A stretch of 64,000 nt of DNA from Hymenobacter convexus (GTDB lineage: Bacteria > Bacteroidota > Bacteroidia > Cytophagales > Hymenobacteraceae), in the NCBI RefSeq assembly GCF_030580955.1, contig NZ_JAUQON010000001.1:372001-436000 (forward strand), written 5' to 3'. The position numbers and the translations under genes were made by a program. The notes under the pieces were generated by a model. It was not told where the DNA came from and did not search any database. It worked only from the letters and a program-made list of their open reading frames with translations. This document shows, piece by piece, positions 1 to 8,507 of the stretch (the stretch's first letter is position 1; every line of letters starts with the position of its first letter).

Positions 1-2
1 TG

Positions 3-2246
3 CGGCAGTGGGTCATTGGCAAAACCAACGACGAGTACTGCGCGCACCGGGGCGTCGCGCCCGAAATTGGTGCCACCCGCCGGCGGCTGCTGGCCCAGGT
101 GCTTGAAACCGGCGTCGAAACCAGTTGGGAGGAAACACTGATGACGGCCGACGGTCCTTGCCAGCTGTTGCGCTACTACGTGCCCGTACTGGACGCCGCC
201 GGGGCGGTGCGCATGGTGGTGGGCACGGGCACCGACATTACCAAGCGCCGCCTGGCCGAGCAAAAGCTGGAAGAGCAGCGCGAGTTTTTTGAGTTCACGC
301 TCAACCACATTCCCAGCGACATCGGCGTGTTCGATGCCGATGGCCGCTACCTGTTCGTGAACGCCAACGGCATCAAGGACCCCACCAAGCGGGAGTGGGT
401 GATTGGCAAGGACAACTTTGAATATTGCGCGCAGTACGGCTACCCCATCGCGCTGGCCGAGGAGCGGCAGGAACGTCTGAACGAGGCCTTCCGCGAAGGG
501 CGGCTGGTGACGTTTGAGGAAACGTTTGACCGGCCCGAGGGCCTGCGGCATCAGTTCCGGTGCCTGCAGCCCGTGTTTTACCCCGACGGCTCGCCGCGCA
601 TGGTGGTGGCCTATGGCCTCGACATCACCGAGCGGGTGGCCACCGAGCGGGCCCTGCGCCACGCCAAGCTGGCGGCCGAGAGTGCGGTGCGGGCCCGTGA
701 GATTTTCCTGGCCAACATGAGCCACGAAATCCGCACGCCCATGAACGCCATCCTGGGCATGAGCCAGCTGCTGGCCAAAACCGAGCTGGCTCCCGACCAG
801 GACAGCTACCGCCAGGCCATTAGCACGTCGGCCGAGCATTTGTTGGTGATTATCAACGACATTCTGGACCTCTCGAAGCTGGAAGCCGGCAAAATGGCGC
901 TGGAGCAGGTGGGGTTCACGCCCACACACCTGCTGGCCGAAATCGAGCAGACCCTGCACTACAAGGCCGAGGAAAAAGGCCTGCGCCTGCTCACGCGGGT
1001 GGCCCCGGCCGTGCCCCGCGTGCTGCTCGGCGACCCCTACCGCATCCGGCAGGTGCTGATGAACCTGGCCGGCAACGCCATCAAGTTCACCGAAACCGGC
1101 TACGTGGCCATTACCTGCGATTTTCAGCCCTGCCCCCAGGGCGGCGGCGAAGTGGTGTTCCGGGTGGCCGACACGGGCATTGGCATCGAGCCGGAGTTTG
1201 TGAACCACATTTTCAGCGAATTCAGCCAGCAGGACTCGTCGGTGACGCGAAAGTTTGGCGGCACGGGCCTGGGCCTGAGCATTTGCCGCAACCTGGTGAA
1301 GCTGATGGGCAGCGACGTGCAGCTGCAAAGCGAGCGCAACAAGGGCACCATCATGACGTTTGCCCTGCGCCTGCCCGTGGGCACGGCCGAGGACCTGACG
1401 CCCAAAGCGGTGCTTGCGCCCGACAGCCCGGCCCGCCAGTCCTTGCGCGACAAGCAGGTGCTGCTGGTGGAAGACAACCGCTTCAACCGCCAGATTGCCA
1501 AAACCTTCCTCAGCCACGCCCACGTGCAGGTGACCGAGGCCGAGCACGGCGCCATGGCCGTGGAACTGGCCCAGCACACCCGCTTCGACCTCATTCTGAT
1601 GGACATTCAGATGCCGGTGATGGATGGCTACGCCGCCACGGCGCTGCTGCGCCAGCAGCTGGGCCTGGCCACGCCCATTGTGGCCCTCACGGCCAACGCC
1701 GTGAAGGGCGAGCGCGAAAAATGCCTTGCGGCGGGCATGGACGGCTACCTGGCCAAGCCCTTCAAGGAAGAAGAATTGCTGCGCGTGGTGGGCGACTACG
1801 CCCTGACCATGCCGCTGCCCGCTCTGGAGCCGGCGGCCGCCCCGGCGGCCCGCCCCGCCGACCCCGAGCTGCTGGCGCCCCCGCTGGCCCCGCCGGTGGC
1901 CGCGGAAGTGAAGCTTTATTCCATCGTGGACTTGCTGGCCGCCGGCCAGGGCGACCAGGAGTTTGTGGCCTTCATGCTCGAAACTTTTGTGGAAAGCTGC
2001 GAAGAGGCCACGCAAAACCTGAGCCTGGGCATGCAGGAAGGCGACATCAAGCTGCTAAAAACCACGGCCCACACGCTGCGGCCCAACATTGTGCACCTGC
2101 GGGCCCTGCAGCTGCTGCCGCCGGTGGAAGCGTTGGACCAGTGGGAAGGTCCTTTCCAGGCGGATGCCCTGCAGCCGCTAGTCGATTCCATCACGCTGCT
2201 GCTGCGCGATGTGGTGACGCAGATTACGCTCGATACCAACGCGTAG
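3..2246 (+). CDS. Hybrid sensor histidine kinase (PAS-PAS-HisKA-HATPase-REC-HPt), 5' partial
   Basis: The frame is open to the left edge, so the N-terminus is missing. Reading from base 3 gives the end of one PAS domain, then a second PAS domain (about bases 270-650) that repeats the first: RQWVIGKTNDEYCA in one, REWVIGKDNFEYCA in the other. A HisKA H-box (NMSHEIRTPMN, about 712-744) follows, then a HATPase_c domain with GTGLGLSI, a receiver domain with VLLVEDN and the phospho-acceptor Asp in LILMDIQMPVMDG (about 1590-1630), and a C-terminal HPt domain with its His in AHTLRPN (about 2068). It should autophosphorylate and run an internal His-Asp-His relay. No transmembrane segment lies in the visible part, so the sensed signal and the cellular location are unknown. 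The output regulator is not next to it. Confidence 0.92.
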   Translation, partial: RQWVIGKTNDEYCAHRGVAPEIGATRRRLLAQVLETGVETSWEETLMTADGPCQLLRYYVPVLDAAGAVRMVVGTGTDITKRRLAEQKLEEQREFFEFTLNHIPSDIGVFDADGRYLFVNANGIKDPTKREWVIGKDNFEYCAQYGYPIALAEERQERLNEAFREGRLVTFEETFDRPEGLRHQFRCLQPVFYPDGSPRMVVAYGLDITERVATERALRHAKLAAESAVRAREIFLANMSHEIRTPMNAILGMSQLLAKTELAPDQDSYRQAISTSAEHLLVIINDILDLSKLEAGKMALEQVGFTPTHLLAEIEQTLHYKAEEKGLRLLTRVAPAVPRVLLGDPYRIRQVLMNLAGNAIKFTETGYVAITCDFQPCPQGGGEVVFRVADTGIGIEPEFVNHIFSEFSQQDSSVTRKFGGTGLGLSICRNLVKLMGSDVQLQSERNKGTIMTFALRLPVGTAEDLTPKAVLAPDSPARQSLRDKQVLLVEDNRFNRQIAKTFLSHAHVQVTEAEHGAMAVELAQHTRFDLILMDIQMPVMDGYAATALLRQQLGLATPIVALTANAVKGEREKCLAAGMDGYLAKPFKEEELLRVVGDYALTMPLPALEPAAAPAARPADPELLAPPLAPPVAAEVKLYSIVDLLAAGQGDQEFVAFMLETFVESCEEATQNLSLGMQEGDIKLLKTTAHTLRPNIVHLRALQLLPPVEALDQWEGPFQADALQPLVDSITLLLRDVVTQITLDTNA

Positions 2247-2267
2247 CAGGCTTTGGGAAATGGGTGG

Positions 2268-2304
2268 GGTGCGACGGCTCGAAGCCGTCGCACCGTTTGT
2301 TTCT
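2268..2304 (+). terminator. Probable terminator after the hybrid kinase
   Basis: A perfect 12-bp stem (GGTGCGACGGCT paired with AGCCGTCGCACC) with a 3-base loop begins 22 bases after the kinase stop codon. It is followed by a T-rich run (GTTTGTTTCT). The tail is not a clean U-tract, so it could also be a small repeat. Confidence 0.55.
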
Positions 2305-2488
2305 GCCCCTTGGCTCCTGTTTGGCGTGGCGCCTGCCCAGGAGTGGCGGGGTTCCTGAAATGCCTGACGGACTGCGGTTTGCCAAGTCAATACAGGTAGA
2401 TTTTGTGGTGAAATCGTTTGCTGCGGGGCGGGCGTCGTTTTGGCCAATCCAGCAACTTCTGCTGCCGGGCGGGCGTTGGGGGAGCTTG

Positions 2489-2496
2489 TATTTTTG
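2489..2496 (+). promoter_or_regulatory. Candidate -7 box (TATTTTTG) for the MFS gene
   Basis: This matches the Bacteroidota -7 consensus TAnnTTTG and lies 54 bases before the chosen ATG. No well-spaced TTG -33 element is visible. The 304-base gap 2247-2550 otherwise holds only the terminator hairpin at 2268-2304. Confidence 0.4.
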
Positions 2497-2550
2497 CTAA
2501 ACGCACCCGCTGGACCAGTTCCGCCGCAGGCGTGTGAGAACCTGTGTTAT

Positions 2551-3711
2551 ATGATTTCGTTGACTGCATCAGCCCGCCCGATTTCCCGCAAAGCCCACCG
2601 TGTGGCGGTGGGCGCCTTGTTCTTTTTGCTGGGTTTGTGCTTTGCCACCTGGGCCTCGCGCATTCCGAGCATTCAGCAGCGCATGGGCATTTCAGAAGCC
2701 GGGTTGGGTGGCGTGCTGCTGTCCATTCCGCTGGGGCAGCTGCTCACGCTGCCGCTGGCCGGCTGGCTGGTGGCCCGGCAGGGCAGCCGCAAGGTGGTGC
2801 TGTGGGGCGTGGTGCTCTACGCCACCGCGCTGCTGGGCCTGGGCTGGGCCGATAACCTGTACCAGCTGATACCCTGCCTAGTGCTGTTCGGGGTGGGCGG
2901 CAACCTCACCAATATTTCAGTGAACACCCAGGCCGTGGGCGTGGAGCGGCTGTATAAGCACAAGCCCATCATGGCGTCTTTCCACGGGCTGTGGAGCTTG
3001 GCGGGCTTTGTGGCGGCGGCCATTGGCACGTTCATGATTGGGCACGCCGTCACGCCGGGCGTGCATTTCATTCTTATTGTCGCGTTCATCATCGCGGGCA
3101 TGCTGGTGAGTGCCGGCTACACCGTGCGCCAGGACAGCGGCGTCGACCCCGACCAGCCCATCTTCGTGAAGCCCGACAAGGAGTTGCTGGGCCTGGGCGC
3201 CATTGCCTTCTGCGCGCTCATTTGCGAGGGGGCTATGTTTGACTGGAGCGGGGTGTATTTCAAGAAAGTTATTCAGGCCGATAAGGACTGGGTAGGCGCG
3301 GGCTACACGGCCTTCATGAGCACCATGGCGCTGGGCCGCTTCGGGGCCGACTGGCTGGCTGAGCGCCTCGGGCCCCGCCGCGTCATTCAGCTTTGCGGGC
3401 TGCTCACGGCTACGGGCCTGAGCATTGCGGTGGCTTTGCCTTCGCTGCCCACGGCGCTGCTGGGGTTTTTATTGGTGGGTTTTGGCACGTCGGCGGTAGT
3501 ACCGCTGGTGTATTCGGCGGCGGGCCGGTCCACGCACATGTCGGCGGGCATGGCGCTGGCGGCGGTGTCCACCATTGGCTTCTTCGGTTTTTTGCTGGGG
3601 CCGCCAATTATTGGTTTTGTGGCGGGCGCCACGAGTTTGCGGGTATCGTTTGCGTTTATTGCCTTCATGGGGCTGTGCGTGTCGGCGGTGGCGAGTCGGG
3701 TGCGGGTGTAG
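2551..3711 (+). CDS. MFS transporter (YbjJ-like)
   Basis: A 386-residue integral membrane protein with about 12 hydrophobic segments, the usual size for the major facilitator superfamily. The first half carries FATWASRIPSIQ and an MFS-type loop between helices 2 and 3 (GWLVARQGSRKVVLWG). The second half has the related DWLAERLGPRRVIQ loop. This pattern resembles the YbjJ-like branch, whose substrates are poorly defined, so the substrate here is unknown. A TTG 111 bases upstream would also open the frame, but the ATG at 2551 puts the first helix close to the N-terminus and is preferred. The gene stands alone between a terminator and a palindromic repeat. Confidence 0.85.
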   Translation: MISLTASARPISRKAHRVAVGALFFLLGLCFATWASRIPSIQQRMGISEAGLGGVLLSIPLGQLLTLPLAGWLVARQGSRKVVLWGVVLYATALLGLGWADNLYQLIPCLVLFGVGGNLTNISVNTQAVGVERLYKHKPIMASFHGLWSLAGFVAAAIGTFMIGHAVTPGVHFILIVAFIIAGMLVSAGYTVRQDSGVDPDQPIFVKPDKELLGLGAIAFCALICEGAMFDWSGVYFKKVIQADKDWVGAGYTAFMSTMALGRFGADWLAERLGPRRVIQLCGLLTATGLSIAVALPSLPTALLGFLLVGFGTSAVVPLVYSAAGRSTHMSAGMALAAVSTIGFFGFLLGPPIIGFVAGATSLRVSFAFIAFMGLCVSAVASRVRV

Positions 3712-3730
3712 GTTTTGGGAGAGGGATTAA

Positions 3731-3858
3731 AACGTCATGCTGAGCGGAGGCGCAGCCGCAGTCGAAGCATCTCTACCGCGCAAGTAATCCTAACATTTAG
3801 GTTAGTTACGTGGTAGAGATGCTTCGACTGCGGCTGCGCCTCCGCTCAGCATGACGTT
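3731..3858. repeat. Long palindromic repeat, copy A of the GTC/GAGC family
   Basis: Two perfect 47-base arms (3731-3777 and 3812-3858) flank a 34-base spacer that is itself partly self-complementary. Each arm reads AACGTC, the short stem ATGCT, a loop that begins GAGC and ends CGA, then AGCAT and CTCTACC. It starts 20 bases after the MFS stop codon and ends 40 bases before the cupin gene. The same architecture recurs five more times in the window with different stem bases. Confidence 0.9.
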
Positions 3859-3897
3859 CTTTTTCTCACGTTCCTCCTTTCCTATTTCCAAACTTCC

Positions 3898-4275
3898 ATG
3901 CCCGAAAACCCCACCGCCACCAAATACACCTGGGACGACATGCCCGTCGAGCCGGTGACCGACCAGCTTTCGCGCCGCCTCATCACCGGCGACAAAATGA
4001 TGCTGGCCCACGTATACCTCAAAAAAGGCTGCATCGTGCCCCTGCACCAGCACGAAAACGAGCAGATTACCTACATCTTGGAGGGCGCCCTGCGCTTCTG
4101 GATTGGTTCTGAAGACGCCGAGCCCATTGTGGTGGGCGTGGGCGAGGTGTTGCACATTCCGGGCAATGTTCCTCATAAAGCGGAGGCCATCGAGGACACC
4201 CTCGACGTGGATATTTTCAGCCCGCCGCGTCAGGACTGGCTCGACAAATCGGACGACTACCTGCGCCAGAAATAG
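3898..4275 (+). CDS. Cupin-domain protein
   Basis: A 125-residue single-domain cupin. Motif 1 is visible in VPLHQHENEQITYILEG (two His and the Glu that normally bind a metal) and motif 2 in VLHIPGNVPHKAEA. Small cupins of this kind are dioxygenase-, isomerase- or binding-type proteins, and the reaction cannot be assigned from sequence alone. There is no signal peptide, so it is cytoplasmic. Its stop codon is 7 bases before the ATG of an SDR oxidoreductase, which suggests one transcript and a shared small-molecule pathway. Confidence 0.88.
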   Translation: MPENPTATKYTWDDMPVEPVTDQLSRRLITGDKMMLAHVYLKKGCIVPLHQHENEQITYILEGALRFWIGSEDAEPIVVGVGEVLHIPGNVPHKAEAIEDTLDVDIFSPPRQDWLDKSDDYLRQK

Positions 4276-4282
4276 CCCGGTT

Positions 4283-5074
4283 ATGGACCTTGGACTGAAA
4301 GGAAAAGTGGCCCTGGTGGCCGCCGCCAGCAAAGGCCTGGGCCGCGCCGTGGCCGAAGAACTGGCCGCCGAAGGCGCGTCACTCGTCATCTGCGCCCGTG
4401 GTGATGAAGCCCTGCAACAAACCCGCGCCGCCATCGAAGCAGCCCACGGTGTGCCTGTGCTGGCCCTGGCTACCGATGTGGCCAGCCCTGCCGACGTGGC
4501 CCGCGTGGTACAAGCCGCGCAGGAGCGGTTCGGCCGCATCGACGTGCTGGTGACCAACGCCGGGGGCCCGCCCGCCGGCACCTTCGACACGCTGAGTGCC
4601 GAGCAGTGGCAGGCCGCCACGCAGCTCCTCCTCACCAGCGTGGTGGAACTGACGCGCGCCGTGCTGCCCGGCATGAAGGCGCGCGGCTGGGGCCGCATCC
4701 TCAACATCACCTCCATCTCGGTGAAGCAGCCGGTGGAAAACCTGATGCTTTCCAACAGCCTGCGCGCCGCCGTGACGGGCATGGCCCGCACCCTGGCCAC
4801 GGAAGTAGCCGCCCAGGGCATCACCGTCAACAACATCCTGCCCGGCTACACCCGCACCGAGCGGGTGGTGGGCCTGGCCGATGCCACGGCCGCGAAGGAG
4901 GGCATTTCGGCCGCCGACGCTACCGCCCGCTGGGAAAGCCAGATTCCGATGCGCCGGCTGGGCGAGCCCCGGGAGTTTGCCGCGCTGGCGGCGTTTCTGT
5001 GCTCGGAACGGGCCAGCTACATCACGGGCACGTCCATTCCGGTGGATGGCGGGTGGATTCGGGGGCTTTTGTAG
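4283..5074 (+). CDS. SDR-family oxidoreductase lacking the usual Tyr-Lys pair
   Basis: A 263-residue Rossmann protein. The nucleotide-binding glycine motif is AASKGLGRAVAEE near the N-terminus, followed by the VTNAGG motif and a C-terminal ITGTSIPVDGGW typical of classical SDRs. The catalytic Ser is present (NITSISVKQP), but the region that should read YxxxK reads LMLSNSLRAAVTG, without Tyr or Lys. A subgroup of 3-oxoacyl-ACP-reductase-like SDRs has this change, and its activity is not established. The ATG at 4283 is chosen because it starts the first beta strand and follows the cupin stop by 7 bases. An upstream frame extension is only an overlap with the cupin gene. Confidence 0.9.
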   Translation: MDLGLKGKVALVAAASKGLGRAVAEELAAEGASLVICARGDEALQQTRAAIEAAHGVPVLALATDVASPADVARVVQAAQERFGRIDVLVTNAGGPPAGTFDTLSAEQWQAATQLLLTSVVELTRAVLPGMKARGWGRILNITSISVKQPVENLMLSNSLRAAVTGMARTLATEVAAQGITVNNILPGYTRTERVVGLADATAAKEGISAADATARWESQIPMRRLGEPREFAALAAFLCSERASYITGTSIPVDGGWIRGLL

Positions 5075-5103
5075 GCCCCGCAGCGCGGGATATTTCATTG
5101 CCT

Positions 5104-5793
5104 ATGAATCTGGAGGCCCACTATGATGCCATGCGGGAGGCGGCCCTGTGCCGGCTGGCGCAGGGCGACGCCGACCTCGACCCGCTGCTTGACGCGGCCG
5201 ACGACCGGCGGGGCATCACGCTGTTGGCCCGGCCGCCGGGGCACGTTATCCGGGAAATGGAGGCCGTACTGGCCGATTTTCGGTCGGCCGAGCCCGGGCA
5301 ATATTATTACCCCGCGTCCGACATTCACCTCACCATTCTCTCCATAATCTCCTGCTACCGCGGCTTCGGGCTGGAACTGATTGACCCGGCCGCGTATAGC
5401 GCGGCGGTACAGGATATTGTCCGGCATTGCCGCCCGTTCCGCATCCGCTTCACTGGGCTGACGGCCTCGCCGGGAGGCATTATGGTGCAGGGTGTGCCCG
5501 AGGATGATACGCTAAACCGGCTGCGCGACGAGCTGCGCAGCTTCTTTCGCAACGCCGGTTTGCAGCAGTCCATTGACCAGCGCTACAGCATCCAGACAGC
5601 GCATTCCACGGTTTTGCGCTTCCGCCGCCCACTGCAAAACCCAGCCAGACTGCTCGAAAAAATCAGGCAGTATCAGGCACATTCTTTTGGCACTTTCGAA
5701 GTAGATGCGCTGGAACTGGTTTTCAATGACTGGTACCAACGGGCGGGCAATACCGTGCTGCTGGAACGGTATCCGCTGCTCAACCCGGGCTAG
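5104..5793 (+). CDS. 2H phosphoesterase / 2'-5' RNA ligase-like protein
   Basis: A 229-residue soluble protein with two His-x-Ser/Thr-type signatures spaced as in the 2H phosphoesterase superfamily: DIHLTILSI near residue 75 and TAHSTVLRF near residue 165. Members cleave cyclic or 2'-5' phosphodiester bonds in RNA or nucleotides; some Bacteroidota relatives carry other product names. The substrate is unknown. It starts 29 bases after the SDR gene and may be the third gene of that transcript. Its last 4 bases overlap the end of the convergent molybdate permease gene. Confidence 0.7.
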   Translation: MNLEAHYDAMREAALCRLAQGDADLDPLLDAADDRRGITLLARPPGHVIREMEAVLADFRSAEPGQYYYPASDIHLTILSIISCYRGFGLELIDPAAYSAAVQDIVRHCRPFRIRFTGLTASPGGIMVQGVPEDDTLNRLRDELRSFFRNAGLQQSIDQRYSIQTAHSTVLRFRRPLQNPARLLEKIRQYQAHSFGTFEVDALELVFNDWYQRAGNTVLLERYPLLNPG

Positions 5794-6983
5794 ATGTGAG
5801 TTTGCTTGCCCAGCCCTACCCAGCCGCGCTGCATTGCGTAGTAGATGGCCGTGCCCACAATTAAGCCCACTAGGTAGCCGTACGGCAGCCCCGCGCAGAG
5901 CAGCCCCACCAGCAGTGCCACCAGCAAATCGGCCCGGCTGCCGCTCACGTCGCGCAGCAGCGTAGCCAACGACAGCGCTTCGAACAGCAGCAGCACGCCC
6001 AGCACCGGCAACGGGAAAATCTGCACCACATCGGCAAAGCCCTGGCTGAAGAACAGCCCCATCACCAGGAAAATGCTGCCATAAATGACCACCGACCCGC
6101 CCGTTCGCGCCCCAAACGTATAGTGCCCCACCATGCCGCCCGACCCGTGACACACCGGAAACCCACCGAAAAACGGGTTCACAAGGTTCATCAGCGCGTA
6201 GGTGAAGCTGATTCTCTTAATCGTGAGCGGCTCCCGCTCAGGAAATAAGTCCTGGGCCACCTGCTTGGTAGCCAGAATGGAGTTGCCGAGCGAGAGTGGA
6301 ATCTGGGGCAGCGCCAGCAACACCGCGCCGGTCAGAATATCGGCCGACTGCGGCAGGTGCCAGGTGGGCAGGTGCAGGCCCACCGCCTTCTGCGCCGTGG
6401 CGAAGTCAAGCTTGAACACCAGCGCATACGCCACCCCCAGCGCAATGACAATCAGCGCCGCTGGCCAGCGCCGGTTGCCAAACAGCACCACCGTGACGGC
6501 AAAGGCCGCCGCCGCCAGCGCGTAGCCCACCGCACCATCGGCGCCCACGTATTTGGTGAGCGCCAGCGTGGCCAGCTGCAAGGCCAGCCCAAACTGAATG
6601 CCGCGCACCACGGCCTTGGGCACCAGCCGCGCCAGCCCGTCAATGAGCCCGGTGATAGACAGGAAAAACATGCTGATGCCAATGGCCAGCCCTCCGCCGA
6701 AAATGACGCGCCCGGGGATTTTCTGCGCAATAACCAGCGCCGCAAAGGCCTTGAGTGGCTGCACGGGCATGGGCATGCGGTACCACAGCCCGGTGAACAC
6801 CTGCATCAGCCCGAACAGGATGAGCACCGACGCGCTATCAATCCCGGAGGCGGCAATGACGCCGATGAGCAGCGGCAGGTCGGTGCCGAGGTCGCCAAAC
6901 GCGCCAGCCACCTCGTTGCGGTCGAAGCGGATGGGCGGACGCGTGGGAGCGGGGTGGGGCGGGGGCAGGGTTGCTTGTTCCAC
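5790..6983 (-). CDS. MOT1-family molybdate transporter
   Basis: A 397-residue membrane protein with about ten hydrophobic segments. Two family signatures are visible: FGDLGTDLPLLIG near the N-terminus with MPVQPLKAFAA after it, and FPVCHGSGGMVGHYTFGART in the second half. MOT1 proteins are SulP-related high-affinity molybdate carriers of the cytoplasmic membrane. The start is GTG at 6983; no ATG lies nearby in frame. The context supports molybdate over sulfate, because fdhD and a molybdopterin oxidoreductase lie within 6 kb. The gene is 24 bases downstream of dctA on the same strand, so the two may be cotranscribed. Confidence 0.82.
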   Translation of the reverse strand: MEQATLPPPHPAPTRPPIRFDRNEVAGAFGDLGTDLPLLIGVIAASGIDSASVLILFGLMQVFTGLWYRMPMPVQPLKAFAALVIAQKIPGRVIFGGGLAIGISMFFLSITGLIDGLARLVPKAVVRGIQFGLALQLATLALTKYVGADGAVGYALAAAAFAVTVVLFGNRRWPAALIVIALGVAYALVFKLDFATAQKAVGLHLPTWHLPQSADILTGAVLLALPQIPLSLGNSILATKQVAQDLFPEREPLTIKRISFTYALMNLVNPFFGGFPVCHGSGGMVGHYTFGARTGGSVVIYGSIFLVMGLFFSQGFADVVQIFPLPVLGVLLLFEALSLATLLRDVSGSRADLLVALLVGLLCAGLPYGYLVGLIVGTAIYYAMQRGWVGLGKQTHI

Positions 6984-7007
6984 AGGGCAAAGGTTTCGGG
7001 TAGGGGC

Positions 7008-8321
7008 TTATTTCTTGTTCTTCAGCAGGCGGGCCATTTCGCTGGCCTGCTCGGCGGCATCGCCCAGGTACTCGCCGCTGGTGTAGCCCGGGCGGAAGCG
7101 GAGCGGTTTCAGGCGCTTGCCTAGGGCATCGACGGCCATTTCGTGGTCGAGGGCGCCTTCGTTGTGGGCCAGAAAGACGGTGGCCACGCCGTTGCCGATG
7201 AAATTGGTGATGCTGCGCGCCTCTGACATAAACCTATCGACGCCCAGCAGCAGGGCCAGGCCTTCTACCGGAATCACCTTCATGGCCGTGAGCGTGCTGG
7301 CCAGCACCACGAAGCCACTGCCCGCCACGCCCGCCGCGCCCTTGCTCGTCACCATCAGAATGCCCATCATGGTCAGAATCTGGGCGCCGGAAAGCTCGAC
7401 GTGGAATACCTGGGCCAGAAACAGCGTGGACAGCGACAGGTAAATGGTGGTGCCATCGAGGTTGAATGAGTAGCCCGTGGGCACCACCAGCCCCACCACC
7501 GGCTGCGCACAGCCCATGCGCTCCAGCTTCTCCATCAGGCCCGGCAGGCCGGCTTCGGACGAGGACGTGCCGAGCACAATCAGCAGTTCGGCTTTGATGT
7601 ACTTCAGAAACGACCACATGCCCACGTTGCAGTAGCGCAGAATGGCCCCCAGCACCAGGAACACGAACAAACCCATGGTCAGGTACACCGTCACCATCAG
7701 CTTGCCCAGCGGCAGCAGCGTGGCAATGCCGTACTTGCCAATGGTGAAGGCCATGCCCCCAAACGCGCCAATGGGCGCCAGCAGCATCACCAGGTGCAGC
7801 CCCCGGAAAACGTATTTCGAGCACTCCTTCAGGAAATGAATGACGGGTTTGCGGCCAGCATACTTGCTCAGGATGATGCCCAGCAGAATGGCCACAATGA
7901 GCACCTGCAGCGTCAGGTTATCAGCTAGAAAGTGGCCCCAGGAGAATTCCGTGGCTCTTTTGGTGAATTCGCCCACCTTGCCGGTATCCAGCTTGCCGGT
8001 GCTCACGCCCGCGCCCGGCCGCACCAACGCCGCCACGCCCACGCCAATGAGCAGCGCCAGTGTAGTCACGATTTCGAAGTACAACAGTGCCTTGCCGCCA
8101 ATGCGCCCTACCTTTTTCAAATCCCCCATCGTGCTGATGCCCAAGGTGATGGTGAGAAAGATAATCGGGTTGATGAACAGCTTCACTACGTTGATGAAGT
8201 ACTTGCCCAACGGCTCCATCTGCACCGCCGTGGCAGGCTGGAAGTGGCCCAGCAGCGCCCCGGCTACAATGGCCAGCAGCACCCAAAAGGTGAGGTTGCG
8301 GGTGATTTTCTTGAGTTTCAT
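7008..8321 (-). CDS. dctA: Dicarboxylate:cation symporter DctA
   Basis: A 437-residue protein of the DAACS family, close to the usual 430. Hydrophobic segments run throughout. The family hallmarks FINPIIFLTITLGIS (residues 50-64) and PTGYSFNLDGTTIYLS (second half) are present, as is the serine-rich re-entrant loop (LGTSSSEAGLP). DctA proteins import C4-dicarboxylates such as succinate, fumarate and malate with protons or sodium. A palindromic repeat (8351-8490) lies upstream between this gene and the divergent fdhD, in the shared promoter region. The C-terminal tail is charged and cytoplasmic. Confidence 0.9.
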   Translation of the reverse strand: MKLKKITRNLTFWVLLAIVAGALLGHFQPATAVQMEPLGKYFINVVKLFINPIIFLTITLGISTMGDLKKVGRIGGKALLYFEIVTTLALLIGVGVAALVRPGAGVSTGKLDTGKVGEFTKRATEFSWGHFLADNLTLQVLIVAILLGIILSKYAGRKPVIHFLKECSKYVFRGLHLVMLLAPIGAFGGMAFTIGKYGIATLLPLGKLMVTVYLTMGLFVFLVLGAILRYCNVGMWSFLKYIKAELLIVLGTSSSEAGLPGLMEKLERMGCAQPVVGLVVPTGYSFNLDGTTIYLSLSTLFLAQVFHVELSGAQILTMMGILMVTSKGAAGVAGSGFVVLASTLTAMKVIPVEGLALLLGVDRFMSEARSITNFIGNGVATVFLAHNEGALDHEMAVDALGKRLKPLRFRPGYTSGEYLGDAAEQASEMARLLKNKK

Positions 8322-8350
8322 AGGCGGCTGGTAGGGTAGAATCGATTCAC

Positions 8351-8490
8351 AAGAACGTCATGCAGAGCGCCACAAGAACGTCATGCAGAGCGCAGCGAAG
8401 CATCTTGCCCGCCACCACTAATCCTTTTTGTAGAACGATTGGTTTACCCGTAGCGGGCAAGATGCTTCGCTGCGCTCTGCATGACGTTCT
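8351..8490. repeat. Long palindromic repeat, copy B, with a partial tandem duplication
   Basis: Arms 8375-8412 and 8453-8490 are perfect 38-base inverted copies around a 40-base spacer. Each arm is AACGTC, stem ATGC, loop GAGCGCAGCGA (opened by one A-A mismatch) and GCAT, then CTTGCCCGC. The first 20 bases of the left arm are also repeated just outside it at 8351-8370. The element fills the space between dctA and fdhD, ends 17 bases before the fdhD ATG and therefore lies where their promoters would be expected. Its arms are nearly identical to those of the copy at 36492-36604. Confidence 0.9.
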
Positions 8491-8507
8491 TTTTGCCGCA
8501 TTCGCCC

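Noticed and set aside
4379..5098. Minus-strand frame opposite the SDR gene
   Set aside because: Gly/Arg/His-rich shadow; the SDR motifs on the plus strand decide.
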